A stretch of 33,139 nucleotides of DNA, taken from the IMG/VR virus record IMGVR_UViG_3300032117_000098, positions 1-33,139 of that record. The stretch is one strand, 5' to 3'. This DNA is from a virus. A program made the position numbers and the translations under genes. The notes below the pieces were generated by a model that saw nothing but the letters and a program-made list of their open reading frames with translations, made no database searches and was not told where the DNA came from. How positions within the stretch are numbered: position 1 is the first letter of the stretch; every line of letters begins with the position of its first letter. Positions 1-6,444 of the stretch are shown in pieces.

Positions 1-140
1 GTTTAGGTATTGGACCCAATGATGTTATTGTCAATACACCTGAGAATATTACTAAAACAGCTAATGCTATTACACAGTTCGAATCTGGTCACTATAAACC
101 TGGTCCAACAGGACCTGTAATGACCATTGGTTCCACTGTT
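1..140. repeat. Left copy of terminal redundancy (closes the circle)
   Basis: Bases 1-140 match 33000-33139 at every position except one: T at 127 against C at 33126. The reading frame of the large virion-protein gene continues exactly across the join, so this is the overlap of a circular or circularly permuted genome of about 32,999 bp. A P22-like terminase and portal fit headful packaging of permuted DNA. The mismatch changes Ile to Thr and may be a population variant or an assembly error. Confidence 0.93.
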
Positions 141-971
141 TCTGGTCCTAATACTCAAGAACCTATTGTTAAGGATGCTGAATTCTTTAAAAATCCCGAT
201 AATTGGGATCAATGGCGTCCAAAGGGTATTAAAGGCGTTCCTGCTGATACAGATAAGACTTATGCTGAACGTCAGAAGTTATTGGCACAATTACCAACCT
301 TGCAATCAAGTGCTGAAAAAATTGCTCGTTATGAAGAACCGGCACCAAGTATGGGACGTGGTAATCCAGCCAATGCTGCTATGATGGAAATGGTTCACAA
401 GATCAATCCAGACTTTAATGCAACTAACTATGAAATTGCTAAACGCACACGCCTAAGTTTTGCTACAGGTAAGGATGCTGATAAATTAGATTCGCATATG
501 ACAGTTATCAAACACGAAGATACATTGTTGAATTTGATTGATAATTTGAATAACACTCAGAGTCCACTGTTTAACAAATATGCTAATGAATGGAGTTATC
601 AAACTGGTAAAGCACCACCAGTGACATTTGATGCTGCTAAACAATTAGTTGGTGATGAAATTGCTAAGGCTGCTACTGGCGGCCGCAGTGCATTAGGTGA
701 TCGTGAAGAAATTAAAGCAGTATTAAATCGTGCTAATACTCCCGACCAGTTAAAGAGCGTAGTAGAAGCCTTACAAGAATTGCAAGGTGGACAATTAACT
801 ACATTACGAGATCGTTGGACTCGTGCAGGATTACCGGCAGATCAATTTAATGATTTCCTTGATGAACCTACCCGAGCAGCATTAGAACGTGCCGATCGAA
901 CAGCTAAACAAAACTTTCAACGACGCGGTCAAAAAACACAACAACATACGGAGAGTAACTGGAATGAGTAA
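1..971 (+). CDS. Large internal virion (ejection-type) protein, 3' part
   Basis: This is the C-terminal third of a gene that begins at 31154; read across the circular junction the whole protein is 938 residues. The frame here starts at base 3 (bases 1-2 finish a codon begun at the other end) and stops with TAA at 969-971. The segment has no signal peptide or membrane segment and is hydrophilic, with many helical stretches. Just before it, at the right end of the window, comes a stretch typical of large phage virion proteins (NNPGAIFGADG, then RFATPEEGRRAL) that resembles domains of virion-associated lysozyme-like proteins. The stop overlaps the next ATG (964) by 8 bases. Its position between an S74-tailed protein and a second ejection-like protein suggests a particle component delivered with the DNA. 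No catalytic motif can be confirmed. Confidence 0.75.
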   Translation, partial: LGIGPNDVIVNTPENITKTANAITQFESGHYKPGPTGPVMTIGSTVSGPNTQEPIVKDAEFFKNPDNWDQWRPKGIKGVPADTDKTYAERQKLLAQLPTLQSSAEKIARYEEPAPSMGRGNPANAAMMEMVHKINPDFNATNYEIAKRTRLSFATGKDADKLDSHMTVIKHEDTLLNLIDNLNNTQSPLFNKYANEWSYQTGKAPPVTFDAAKQLVGDEIAKAATGGRSALGDREEIKAVLNRANTPDQLKSVVEALQELQGGQLTTLRDRWTRAGLPADQFNDFLDEPTRAALERADRTAKQNFQRRGQKTQQHTESNWNE

Positions 972-2106
972 AAGTATAACAGTTGAATTTGCCGATGGCA
1001 CCAGCCATACTTATAATAACGTTCCTGATTCTGTGACACAGGAACAGGCTGAAGCAAAGGCTGCAAAACAATATAATAAAACTGTAGCAACACCTGCTGG
1101 TTTTACACAACGATCCAAAGAAATTGCAGGCACAGCAGCAACTAATGTTGGTGCTGGTGCTGCAATGTTAGGTCACGAAGTAGCAAATCATCCTGTTATA
1201 GCATCTGGTTTAGGTTATGGTGCATATAAACTGGCACAAAGAATTCCTGGTATTGGTCCTGCAGTTGGCAATTTAGGTGAAAAGGCTCTACAGACTTTTG
1301 TTCCAAAATATGATTTAGCTAAGAATTTAATGGGCAAGGCCGAAACTTGGGCACAAGGACAACAGGCCAATGCCGAAGCAACTACCAAAGCTGCAGAATT
1401 ACGTAATTTAGAATCCGAAAGATTACACGATCGAGAAATGGTTCGTCGCGGAGTTATGACTCCAGAAGAAATGCAACAGAGAGAAATTGGTAGAACTCGA
1501 ACTACTACAGCAGTAGAAACTGTGCCAAAGGCACCAGTGCCAAATTATTCTATTCAACAACCTGCTGCTACATATAACGTTCCTACTTCAACTATAACAG
1601 AAACAGCACCAGTTGAAGCAGCATCAGTTCAACCTGCAATGCCTGCAGAACCAGCACCAGTTCAACCTGCAATGCCTGCAGAACCAGCACTTAATTATGG
1701 ACAATTAGCACAACGTTATGGCCAACAATTTTTGCGTGCCTTACCAGCTTTAACAGCTGGATATGAAGGTGCGTTAGGCGTAAACCAAGCTGCACAAGGT
1801 AATATGGCCGGTGCTGCTGAACACGGTGTTAATGCAGCATTAGCAGCCGGAACATACTTGCCAGGTATGGCAGGAACTGCGGCCGGTGGATTAGGATTAG
1901 CTACATATGCTCCTACACTTAATACCGGCGAACAACAACAATTGAATCAAATGTATCCTGAACAAGCACAACAGGCTCGAATCAATCAACAGGCTATACA
2001 AGCTGCCGGTCGTCAACCAACTTCCGCTGCGGATTTAGATCAAATGATTCGTGCTGCTGCTGCAAGACAAGCATTGGTAAGTCCTGTCCTACAAGGTAAT
2101 CAATAA
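964..2106 (+). CDS. Putative internal virion/ejection protein, 380 aa
   Basis: The ATG at 964 is chosen because it sits in the usual overlap with the preceding stop; an upstream extension would only run back over the previous gene. Residues 1-40 (MSKSITVEFADGTSHTYNNV start) resemble the short beta-rich N-terminal motif seen on many phage ejection and internal virion proteins. Residues about 45-115 are rich in Ala and Gly with weakly hydrophobic helices, followed by a charged helical stretch. A Pro/Ala-rich linker then carries a near-perfect 11-residue duplication (PVQPAMPAEPA type), and a second Ala/Gly-rich amphipathic region lies near residues 255-330. Such membrane-active Ala/Gly segments fit a protein that crosses the cell envelope during DNA entry. 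The gene is coupled by TAATG to the Dps-like gene. The function is inferred from composition and position. Confidence 0.6.
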   Translation: MSKSITVEFADGTSHTYNNVPDSVTQEQAEAKAAKQYNKTVATPAGFTQRSKEIAGTAATNVGAGAAMLGHEVANHPVIASGLGYGAYKLAQRIPGIGPAVGNLGEKALQTFVPKYDLAKNLMGKAETWAQGQQANAEATTKAAELRNLESERLHDREMVRRGVMTPEEMQQREIGRTRTTTAVETVPKAPVPNYSIQQPAATYNVPTSTITETAPVEAASVQPAMPAEPAPVQPAMPAEPALNYGQLAQRYGQQFLRALPALTAGYEGALGVNQAAQGNMAGAAEHGVNAALAAGTYLPGMAGTAAGGLGLATYAPTLNTGEQQQLNQMYPEQAQQARINQQAIQAAGRQPTSAADLDQMIRAAAARQALVSPVLQGNQ

Positions 2107-2537
2107 TGGAAACTGAATTAAAATTAGTAGAAGTATTCTCTGACAACTTTGTCAATTACTATCGAGCACATTCTATACACTTTAATATTACCGGCGAAAA
2201 CTTTGCAGCCAATCATCGCTTATTGCAGAAAATCTATGAAGATGCACAACAGGCCATTGATGATTTAGGTGAATTGATTCGTGCCTTAGGTGCTTATGCT
2301 CCTGACAGCATACAGACCATTTTATCTCGTGCTGATCTATCTGATATGTCTGTAACCAGTGATTGGCGTGATCTTATACAGTTAGTTTTAGAAGGTCAAG
2401 ATCATATGATCAGAACCTATAGAGAATTAGATCACATATCCACACAAGAAGGTGAATCTGACATTGCTAACTATGCACAAGATCGCATACGTCAACACAA
2501 AAAGTTTGCTTGGCAATTAAGCAGCATATTAGAATGA
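2106..2537 (+). CDS. dps: Dps-like ferritin (DNA-protecting iron-storage protein)
   Basis: At 143 residues it is close to the usual Dps size. The ferroxidase signature is clear: H25 in AHSIHFNITG, H37 in AANHRLL, then D52 and E56 in AIDDLGELIRALG, aligning with the intersubunit iron ligands H31, H43, D58 and E62 of Listeria Dps. The acidic residue one helix turn after the second His (E47 in Listeria, D67 in E. coli) is Gln41 here, so iron affinity may be altered. Family knowledge: Dps forms hollow dodecamers that oxidise Fe(II) with peroxide, store iron and often bind DNA. The N-terminal tail is very short and has few Lys or Arg, so the DNA-binding tail of E. coli Dps is missing. Its start overlaps the stop of an ejection-like protein (TAATG) and its stop overlaps the next start (ATGA). 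It acts either in the infected cell or in the virion; the sequence does not say which. Confidence 0.88.
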   Translation: METELKLVEVFSDNFVNYYRAHSIHFNITGENFAANHRLLQKIYEDAQQAIDDLGELIRALGAYAPDSIQTILSRADLSDMSVTSDWRDLIQLVLEGQDHMIRTYRELDHISTQEGESDIANYAQDRIRQHKKFAWQLSSILE

Positions 2538-2809
2538 ACAGCGATATAATTGAACCTATCGTAGATGAAGAAAAGAATTTGGATCTGCACGTAAAATTAT
2601 GTGCAGCCAGATATCAACAGATCTGCAGTAAGTTTGATCGACTGGATGTTAGATTGGAAAAAATTGACTATAACTTAAAAGAAATATCTAAGTTAGTGGC
2701 CGATAACAAAAACAACTTAGAAACAAGATTCTTGGGTTGGGCTGTTAGTGTTATCGGTATATTAAGTGGTGTATTAGGTTATCTTATAACACATTACGTA
2801 TTACGATGA
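2534..2809 (+). CDS. Small coiled-coil protein with C-terminal membrane helix (holin-like)
   Basis: The start at 2534 forms an ATGA overlap with the Dps stop. The 91 residues fall into an acidic N-terminus, a heptad-like charged region at about 25-65 (RLDVRLEKIDYNLKEISKLV) and one hydrophobic helix at about 67-88 (WAVSVIGILSGVLGYLITHYV), ending in a single Arg. This layout of coiled coil then one C-terminal membrane span recalls XhlA-type and other small phage lysis or membrane proteins. No endolysin is recognisable nearby, so a holin role is only a guess; it could also be a structural membrane anchor. Confidence 0.65.
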   Translation: MNSDIIEPIVDEEKNLDLHVKLCAARYQQICSKFDRLDVRLEKIDYNLKEISKLVADNKNNLETRFLGWAVSVIGILSGVLGYLITHYVLR

Positions 2810-3012
2810 AGATACAGGTCAGAAATTACCGATTAATAACCACCGGCAATAAAAAATATCTTAAACGCGAATGGCATCAGACAACTTCGTCTTCGTATGC
2901 TCTGGATCCAGAGGCTCTGCAGTTTCTGGAGTTTTGGCACGCTCAATCTGCCAAGCATCGGCAATTATCTGATCAGCTGACTGCCAATCAAGATGTTGAT
3001 AAAGACGGCTAA
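2806..3012 (+). CDS. Small basic protein of unknown function, 68 aa
   Basis: The ATG at 2806 overlaps the preceding TGA (ATGA), the coupling used throughout this genome, which supports a real gene. I do not recognise the protein. It starts basic (MKIQVRNYRLITTGNKKYLKREW) and continues as a helical, Gln/His-rich stretch, with no cysteines and no membrane segment. It is the last gene before the non-coding interval, so it may complete the lysis or virion operon. A lysis accessory role would be conjecture. Confidence 0.5.
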   Translation: MKIQVRNYRLITTGNKKYLKREWHQTTSSSYALDPEALQFLEFWHAQSAKHRQLSDQLTANQDVDKDG

Positions 3013-3111
3013 AAGCAGCTTGTAATCGAATACGTTCAAATAGACAGTTCAAGTTATTACTCCAAAAAATACATTATACAGGTAAAATAACACCAGGTCA
3101 ATGCCATCTGG

Positions 3112-3119
3112 AATAAATA
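3112..3119 (+). promoter_or_regulatory. T4-late-like promoter motif AATAAATA
   Basis: AATAAATA matches the NATAAATA form of T4/cyanophage late promoters and lies in a gene-free stretch just before a series of hairpins. No -35 element is visible. A transcript from here would include the structured region that ends at the terminator at 3291-3323. Confidence 0.4.
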
Positions 3120-3120
3120 T

Positions 3121-3323
3121 CTGTGTGCAGGGATTGGGGCTACTGCCCAACGGTAGCTTTGAACCCCCCAAGGGTTCGACACTTTTAGATTGGTTAGTCA
3201 TAAGTGTTTTCCGTCAATTGATAAGTATGCCATTTATCTTTGTTATCCTATACCAATCCCGGCACAACTTCTGATAGTGCCGGTAGTCCCGAACCCCCAA
3301 TTCGTCCCTGGGGGTTCTTTTTT
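3121..3323 (+). ncRNA. Candidate structured non-coding RNA or regulatory leader
   Basis: Between a promoter-like motif (3112) and an intrinsic terminator lie several stems: GCTAC/GTAGC at 3139-3143 and 3153-3157, competing with TTGGG/CCCAA at 3134-3138 and 3146-3150; GAACCC/GGGTTC at 3161-3166 and 3172-3177; and CCGGCAC/GTGCCGG at 3259-3265 and 3277-3283. GGGTTCG at 3172-3178 is also complementary to CGAACCC at 3290-3296, the 5' arm of the terminator, so an antiterminator pairing is possible. No credible ORF fills the region. It matches no RNA family I recognise. It could be a stand-alone small RNA or an attenuator for the operon starting at 3392. Confidence 0.5.
3291..3323 (+). terminator. 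Strong rho-independent terminator
   Basis: A perfect 9-bp stem GAACCCCCA (3291-3299) / TGGGGGTTC (3309-3317) with a 9-nt loop is followed by six T residues (3318-3323). It separates the virion-gene transcript from the module starting at 3392. Its 5' arm can pair alternatively with 3172-3178. Confidence 0.9.
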
Positions 3324-3363
3324 GGCTAAAAAACCTGTATTTTCGACAATATACTTGTGCTAC

Positions 3364-3371
3364 AATAAATA
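3364..3371 (+). promoter_or_regulatory. T4-late-like promoter motif AATAAATA
   Basis: The motif lies 20 bp before the ATG at 3392 and directly after the terminator, where a promoter for the 3392-6361 module is expected. An AAGGA ribosome-binding sequence follows at 3381-3385. Confidence 0.5.
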
Positions 3372-3391
3372 CTATACAACAAGGAACTAAT

Positions 3392-3559
3392 ATGAATATC
3401 AAACTGTCACTGTTCAATCGACATCAACAACATCCTGTCGCTGTGGTTATCCGAACTCGAGGTCCACACTACGCACACCTTAAATGTAGTAAATGCAATA
3501 CGTGGCTCAAGTGGTTATCTCGCACTGAAGCTGAACAGATACGTGAGATGACCCAATGA
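3392..3559 (+). CDS. Mini-protein with CxxC motif, 55 aa
   Basis: The ATG at 3392 follows an AAGGA sequence, and the TGA at 3557-3559 overlaps the next ATG (3556). The protein has a CxxC pair (C32-S-K-C35) within HYAHLKCSKCNTWLKWL. This resembles a short phage and cyanobacterial motif in which His, CxxC and a WLKWL-type tail probably form a half zinc ribbon. With only one CxxC it may bind zinc as a dimer or together with His26/His29. It is translationally coupled to the polymerase-like gene, so a DNA-binding accessory role is plausible but unproven. Confidence 0.65.
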   Translation: MNIKLSLFNRHQQHPVAVVIRTRGPHYAHLKCSKCNTWLKWLSRTEAEQIREMTQ

Positions 3560-4707
3560 CTTATCAACCCAACTTAAATGATCCACGAATACTCACACGC
3601 ATTCAGCGAGCACTGGGGTTTACTATAGGTGTTGTGTCAGAGACACGACCACATCAATGGAGCACGAGATATATCGATCGCCACTTCGGAAGTTCATCAC
3701 GTGACTTATCCCGGTGGTTGCGTAATATCTTATTGATTAATACTAATCGTCACTGGAATCGAGAAGCAGGTATTTGCAAGGAATATGTGAGAAATCCACA
3801 GGGTGTTGATTACTTGCGTGCTGTATTGAAAAATCACTACAGAGAATCATATGAAAAATATCAAGAGGAAATGAAACGGAGTGAGAGTGAACCAAAAGAC
3901 AACTACTCTACTATCTTACCCTATTGTAACGGTTCTCCTGTCAATCAACAGTGGGATTACCAATGTGTTAAAAAATGGGTGCTGCGTGAATATGATTCTG
4001 AGTTTGAATCTGGGTTCAACTATGAAGATAAAAGCAATCGACTATGGCATCCAATACAGAACATATCAAATCAATATCGACAGCAGATTATGAGTGAGCA
4101 GGGCTACCGACACAACTATGACATTGCCGCAGCAGCACCTACACTGATATTACGCGAAGCACAACGAATCAATGCTTATGGTGACTTAGACCTATGGCAG
4201 TGGGCAATCCAGGACTTGTTGGCCAATCGAGACTACCAACGCTACAGACTATCGCTATTAGCTGAATGTGATGTTAGAAAGATAAAAGTAATGATCAATG
4301 CACTATTCTGTGGTGCACGTTTAGGCTGTAATCCACAGTATGCGTTGAGTCAGCTGTTCAATAATGATCGGATTCGAATCAATCGACTGCGTAATGATTC
4401 CTGGCTCGGGCAGTTGATCAGTGAGATTAAAACATGTTGGCGTTCAATTGAAGTCACTATGGAACGACGTGAACATGCCGAAACTGGACGTAAATTACCA
4501 CTGTCAAGTCGTCAGAAGTGGGCCAGATATTTTGAATTAGAAAGACGTGTTCAAAACTCAATATGTCGGTATCTGGAAGAGAATAATAATGCTTACTTCT
4601 TAGAGCATGATGGATTCTGTTCGCGAGATCCAGTGAACTTGACGGAGTTAGATGACTACATTTATCAAGATACTGGCTATTGGATACATGTGGAATCGAA
4701 AAGATAA
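3556..4707 (+). CDS. Candidate palm-domain polymerase (superfamily A / TV-Pol-like), 383 aa
   Basis: Three spaced motifs look like a single-subunit polymerase palm. Motif A is NYDIAAAAPTLIL with D189. Motif B is the helix RKIKVMINALFCGARLG (K242/K244, N248, G253). Motif C is FLEHDGFCS with H351-D352. The HD in motif C is typical of superfamily A DNA polymerases and T7-type RNA polymerases, and the size and order fit the small TV-Pol family described in phages and mobile elements. Residues about 1-130 form an N-terminal region with a Trp/Arg/Asn-rich stretch. It could act in replication, priming or transcription, and it is the only replication-type gene I can find. The region is compositionally distinct: all four CATG sites of the window (near 4433, 4473, 4606 and 4687) are here, and a 26-bp direct repeat flanks 3938-4716. 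The family assignment rests on motifs read by eye. Confidence 0.55.
   Translation: MTYQPNLNDPRILTRIQRALGFTIGVVSETRPHQWSTRYIDRHFGSSSRDLSRWLRNILLINTNRHWNREAGICKEYVRNPQGVDYLRAVLKNHYRESYEKYQEEMKRSESEPKDNYSTILPYCNGSPVNQQWDYQCVKKWVLREYDSEFESGFNYEDKSNRLWHPIQNISNQYRQQIMSEQGYRHNYDIAAAAPTLILREAQRINAYGDLDLWQWAIQDLLANRDYQRYRLSLLAECDVRKIKVMINALFCGARLGCNPQYALSQLFNNDRIRINRLRNDSWLGQLISEIKTCWRSIEVTMERREHAETGRKLPLSSRQKWARYFELERRVQNSICRYLEENNNAYFLEHDGFCSRDPVNLTELDDYIYQDTGYWIHVESKR
3912..3937 (+). repeat. 26-bp direct repeat, copy 1 (inside polymerase-like gene)
   Basis: These 26 bases, encoding part of TILPYCNGS, are identical to 4717-4742. The copies are 805 bp apart and bracket the catalytic part of the polymerase-like gene. 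Joining copy 1 to the sequence after copy 2 keeps an open frame that ends at a TAG near 4770. Confidence 0.9.
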
Positions 4708-4716
4708 CTACTATCT

Positions 4717-4742
4717 TATCTTACCCTATTGTAACGGTTCTC
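4717..4742 (+). repeat. 26-bp direct repeat, copy 2 (just after polymerase-like gene)
   Basis: This identical copy of 3912-3937 starts 9 bases after the polymerase stop codon. It may be a target-site-like duplication, the remnant of a displaced gene end, or a recombination junction. Confidence 0.9.
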
Positions 4743-4791
4743 TGTCGATAGGTAAAAAAACCACCTTAAATTAGCCAATTCATCTGACTGT

Positions 4792-4799
4792 GGTAAATA
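4792..4799 (+). promoter_or_regulatory. Possible promoter motif GGTAAATA
   Basis: A weak member of the NNTAAATA set lies 18 bp before the ATG at 4818, in the 110-bp gap between the polymerase-like gene and the next gene. A TAGGAG ribosome-binding site (4805-4810) follows. Confidence 0.3.
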
Positions 4800-4817
4800 T
4801 ACTGTAGGAGATGGACG

Positions 4818-5210
4818 ATGGATTATATCTTAGTAGAACGTGAATCAGCTGACAGTCGAGTAAATCCCGGTGTTGGCTTTTGGCGTCTAACATTTTATTC
4901 AATCGATGATGGAACATTTTGGGAAATGACCATAGATCCCACATATAGAAATTATCGTCGTGCAGGTTGGAATCACGTGGTTCAAGACCCCAGTCCCTGG
5001 GCAGTATATCAAGATCTCCGGAGAACTCCGCGTCAGAGTCGAACAGGATTTCCCATAGTATCAGCAGATAGTCCTGCCCGTGTGGTCTATCGCTGTAGAG
5101 ATCGTGATCAAGCACTTGAATTAATGGCTGAAGATTATGGCCAACGCCATCCCGAACCGAAGACTAAATTCCAGGAGTTATTTCACAATGAGCACGAGAG
5201 GACCGGGTAA
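4818..5210 (+). CDS. Conserved-looking phage protein of unknown function, 130 aa
   Basis: The ATG at 4818 is chosen over the out-of-frame ATG at 4811 because AGGAG at 4806-4810 gives a 7-base spacing to it. The N-terminal half alternates hydrophobic and polar residues (RLTFYSIDDGTFWEMTIDPTYRNYRRAGW), suggesting a small beta-sheet domain with a conserved-looking DPT-R-N-W core. The second half has a basic patch (LRRTPRQSRTG) followed by ADSPARVVYRCRDRDQALE. It reminds me of small orphan proteins of T4-like cyanophages, but I cannot name the family. The 3' end overlaps the next gene by 23 bases. It belongs to the terminator-bounded module with the polymerase-like gene. Confidence 0.55.
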   Translation: MDYILVERESADSRVNPGVGFWRLTFYSIDDGTFWEMTIDPTYRNYRRAGWNHVVQDPSPWAVYQDLRRTPRQSRTGFPIVSADSPARVVYRCRDRDQALELMAEDYGQRHPEPKTKFQELFHNEHERTG

Positions 5211-5556
5211 AGCAGGAAAAGAATATCCACATCTGTGGGTTTCAGGACCAGATCCTGAACAGCATCGCCAGTATTTGATCTGGCTACAACAGCGTAATCA
5301 AGCACAGTTTAGAGGAGAACCGTGGCAGTTGCCCTTTGAACTATGGCAGGAGCTTTGGCGTGATCGCTGGGCTGAACGTGGACGCCGCAGAGATCAATAC
5401 TGTATGAGTCGTCGCAATTGGCTTGAGGGTTGGACACCAGATAATATACAGATCATAACACGTGCCGAACACAGCCAACTACAGACATTAGCACGTAATC
5501 AAGGACATCGTAGTCCTGCACAACAACTACGCAGACAGCGTTTGGGATTGAAATGA
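5188..5556 (+). CDS. Degenerate HNH-like phage protein, 122 aa
   Basis: The start at 5188 has a CAGGAG site at 5172-5177; an earlier in-frame start would lie deep in the preceding gene. The N-terminal YPHLWVSGPDPEQHRQYLIW segment leads into a Trp-rich helical part (WQLPFELWQELWRDRW, residues 46-61). Then comes the core RGRRRDQYCMSRRNW with GWTPDNIQIITRAEH (residues 64-95). That order of basic loop, CMSR, W-x-x-x-N-I-x-I and final His resembles HNH-like proteins that are frequent in T4-like and other marine phages. The canonical HNH catalytic His pair is not evident, so nuclease activity is doubtful. The stop overlaps the next ATG (5553). It could bind DNA or be a decayed homing-type nuclease. 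Confidence 0.55.
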   Translation: MSTRGPGKAGKEYPHLWVSGPDPEQHRQYLIWLQQRNQAQFRGEPWQLPFELWQELWRDRWAERGRRRDQYCMSRRNWLEGWTPDNIQIITRAEHSQLQTLARNQGHRSPAQQLRRQRLGLK

Positions 5557-6161
5557 AAACATTAGAAGGCACAAGAACCATTATTGATCTGGAACGCTAT
5601 GCACATACTGCTGGGGATTCCTGGCGTTGGCGTGCAGCTCAAGGCCCCGATGTTGAAGAAATAGTGGATCTGGCCACTGTGCATTTTAGAACAGAAACCG
5701 AAGGTATATTTGATAACAATCCTGTTGAATACAGTCGTAATGTGACCTTGGCTATTGTAACACAGTTCTTTAATCCCAAAATGGAATTGTTCAGTGTGGC
5801 AAGAGAACAGGCGACCAATAGATTGTTGGCCTATACCTGGGCACGACGTGGCGAACACGTGCCTTGGAGCACAGAAGAAGTTGTGGCTGTGCGTATGGCA
5901 CACATAGATCACGCGATCTCAGCAAGATCACGTGTGTTCTTAGCAGCACAGATGATTAGACTATGGGAAGTCTGGGCTCGTGCCTGTGATGTTGCCATAA
6001 TCTCCAGCTCTACTATTAGATCAGATCAAACTGCATTTTTAGATCTACATCGTGCAGCAGGTTATTCAGTGCGTGGCAGCGTAGCATATAAACGCTTAGG
6101 CACACTACGCTTTGCAGTTGATGAACCGGCCGCGTCAGCGGTTTTTATGAAAACCCCCTAA
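5553..6161 (+). CDS. GNAT-like N-acetyltransferase, 202 aa
   Basis: Residues about 25-165 follow the GNAT plan. First comes RAAQGPDVEEIVDLATVHF, the usual beta1-alpha1 entry. A strand with LFSVAREQATNRLLAYTWARRGE follows. The region around VAVRMAHIDHAISARSRVFLAAQMIRLW resembles the acetyl-CoA binding turn and helix, though the classical Q/R-x-x-G-x-G/A is not intact. Then come AIISSSTIRSDQTAFLDLHRAAGYSVRGSVAYKRL, the late strands with the GY motif that ends most GNAT domains. Proteins of this shape are common orphans in cyanophages; their substrate is unknown. The gene is coupled by ATGA to the preceding HNH-like gene. The weak CoA loop lowers confidence in activity. Confidence 0.65.
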   Translation: MKTLEGTRTIIDLERYAHTAGDSWRWRAAQGPDVEEIVDLATVHFRTETEGIFDNNPVEYSRNVTLAIVTQFFNPKMELFSVAREQATNRLLAYTWARRGEHVPWSTEEVVAVRMAHIDHAISARSRVFLAAQMIRLWEVWARACDVAIISSSTIRSDQTAFLDLHRAAGYSVRGSVAYKRLGTLRFAVDEPAASAVFMKTP

Positions 6162-6172
6162 AGGACAGACCC

Positions 6173-6361
6173 GTGACATACCCATTTGAAGCAGACACAG
6201 ACATTGAAGTAGGATCTATACGCATTGAAATCGAACAGGATAATCAAGAATCAGTTTGGATTTGGATAATAAATAGTTCTGGAGAGGCCCAAGAAGGTGG
6301 TGCTTTTCCTTACAGTGAATTCGAACAATTAGTGCGTGAATATTACGAACGACGAGTTTGA
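6173..6361 (+). CDS. Small acidic protein, 62 aa, GTG start
   Basis: It begins with GTG at 6173, preceded by AAGGACA. The protein is acidic and Trp/Ile-rich (IRIEIEQDNQESVWIWIINSSG), probably one small beta-sheet, ending in a helix with RRV. I recognise no family. It is the last gene of the polymerase-containing module and is followed 35 bases later by a terminator. Confidence 0.5.
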   Translation: MTYPFEADTDIEVGSIRIEIEQDNQESVWIWIINSSGEAQEGGAFPYSEFEQLVREYYERRV

Positions 6362-6396
6362 ATAACTATAATAATAAAAACAATTGTCTTATCCTT

Positions 6397-6425
6397 AACC
6401 CACTCCAAAAAGGTGGGTTTTTTTT
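6397..6425 (+). terminator. Rho-independent terminator
   Basis: The stem AACCCAC (6397-6403) / GTGGGTT (6413-6419) leads into an eight-T run (6418-6425). It closes the 3392-6361 module immediately before a new promoter-like motif and the packaging genes. Confidence 0.88.
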
Positions 6426-6431
6426 CTCGAT

Positions 6432-6439
6432 ACTAAATA
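6432..6439 (+). promoter_or_regulatory. T4/cyanophage-late-like promoter ACTAAATA
   Basis: The motif lies 5 bp before the ATG at 6445 and only 6 bp after a terminator, a clear transcription-unit boundary. The 8-mer CTAAATAA recurs at 6791, 12324 and 17463, each time just before a gene. If transcription started a few bases downstream the mRNA would have almost no leader. Confidence 0.5.
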
Positions 6440-6444
6440 AGTAT

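Noticed and set aside
889-963. Upstream start for the ejection-type gene at 964
   Set aside because: It would overlap the preceding gene by over 80 bases; the ATG at 964 gives the usual short overlap.
3131-3185. tRNA-like stretch with D-loop-like CCCAACGGTAG and a GGGTTCGAC reminiscent of a T-arm
   Set aside because: There is no 3' acceptor strand matching the 5' segment, no 5-bp anticodon stem with a 7-nt loop, and the spacing is wrong for a cloverleaf.
3190-3390. Open frame of 66 codons in the non-coding interval
   Set aside because: It runs through a perfect intrinsic terminator and a promoter-like motif, has no ribosome-binding site and a non-protein-like composition.
3556-4707. Reverse transcriptase with a diversity-generating retroelement, given a palm-like gene and repeat-rich fibres
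   Set aside because: Motif C is HDG rather than the YxDD of reverse transcriptases, and no template/variable repeat pair with adenine-specific changes was seen.
6358-6444. N-terminal extension of the probable small terminase back to 6358
   Set aside because: It would translate through an intrinsic terminator and a promoter-like motif, and the extension (NNYNNKNN...) is not protein-like.
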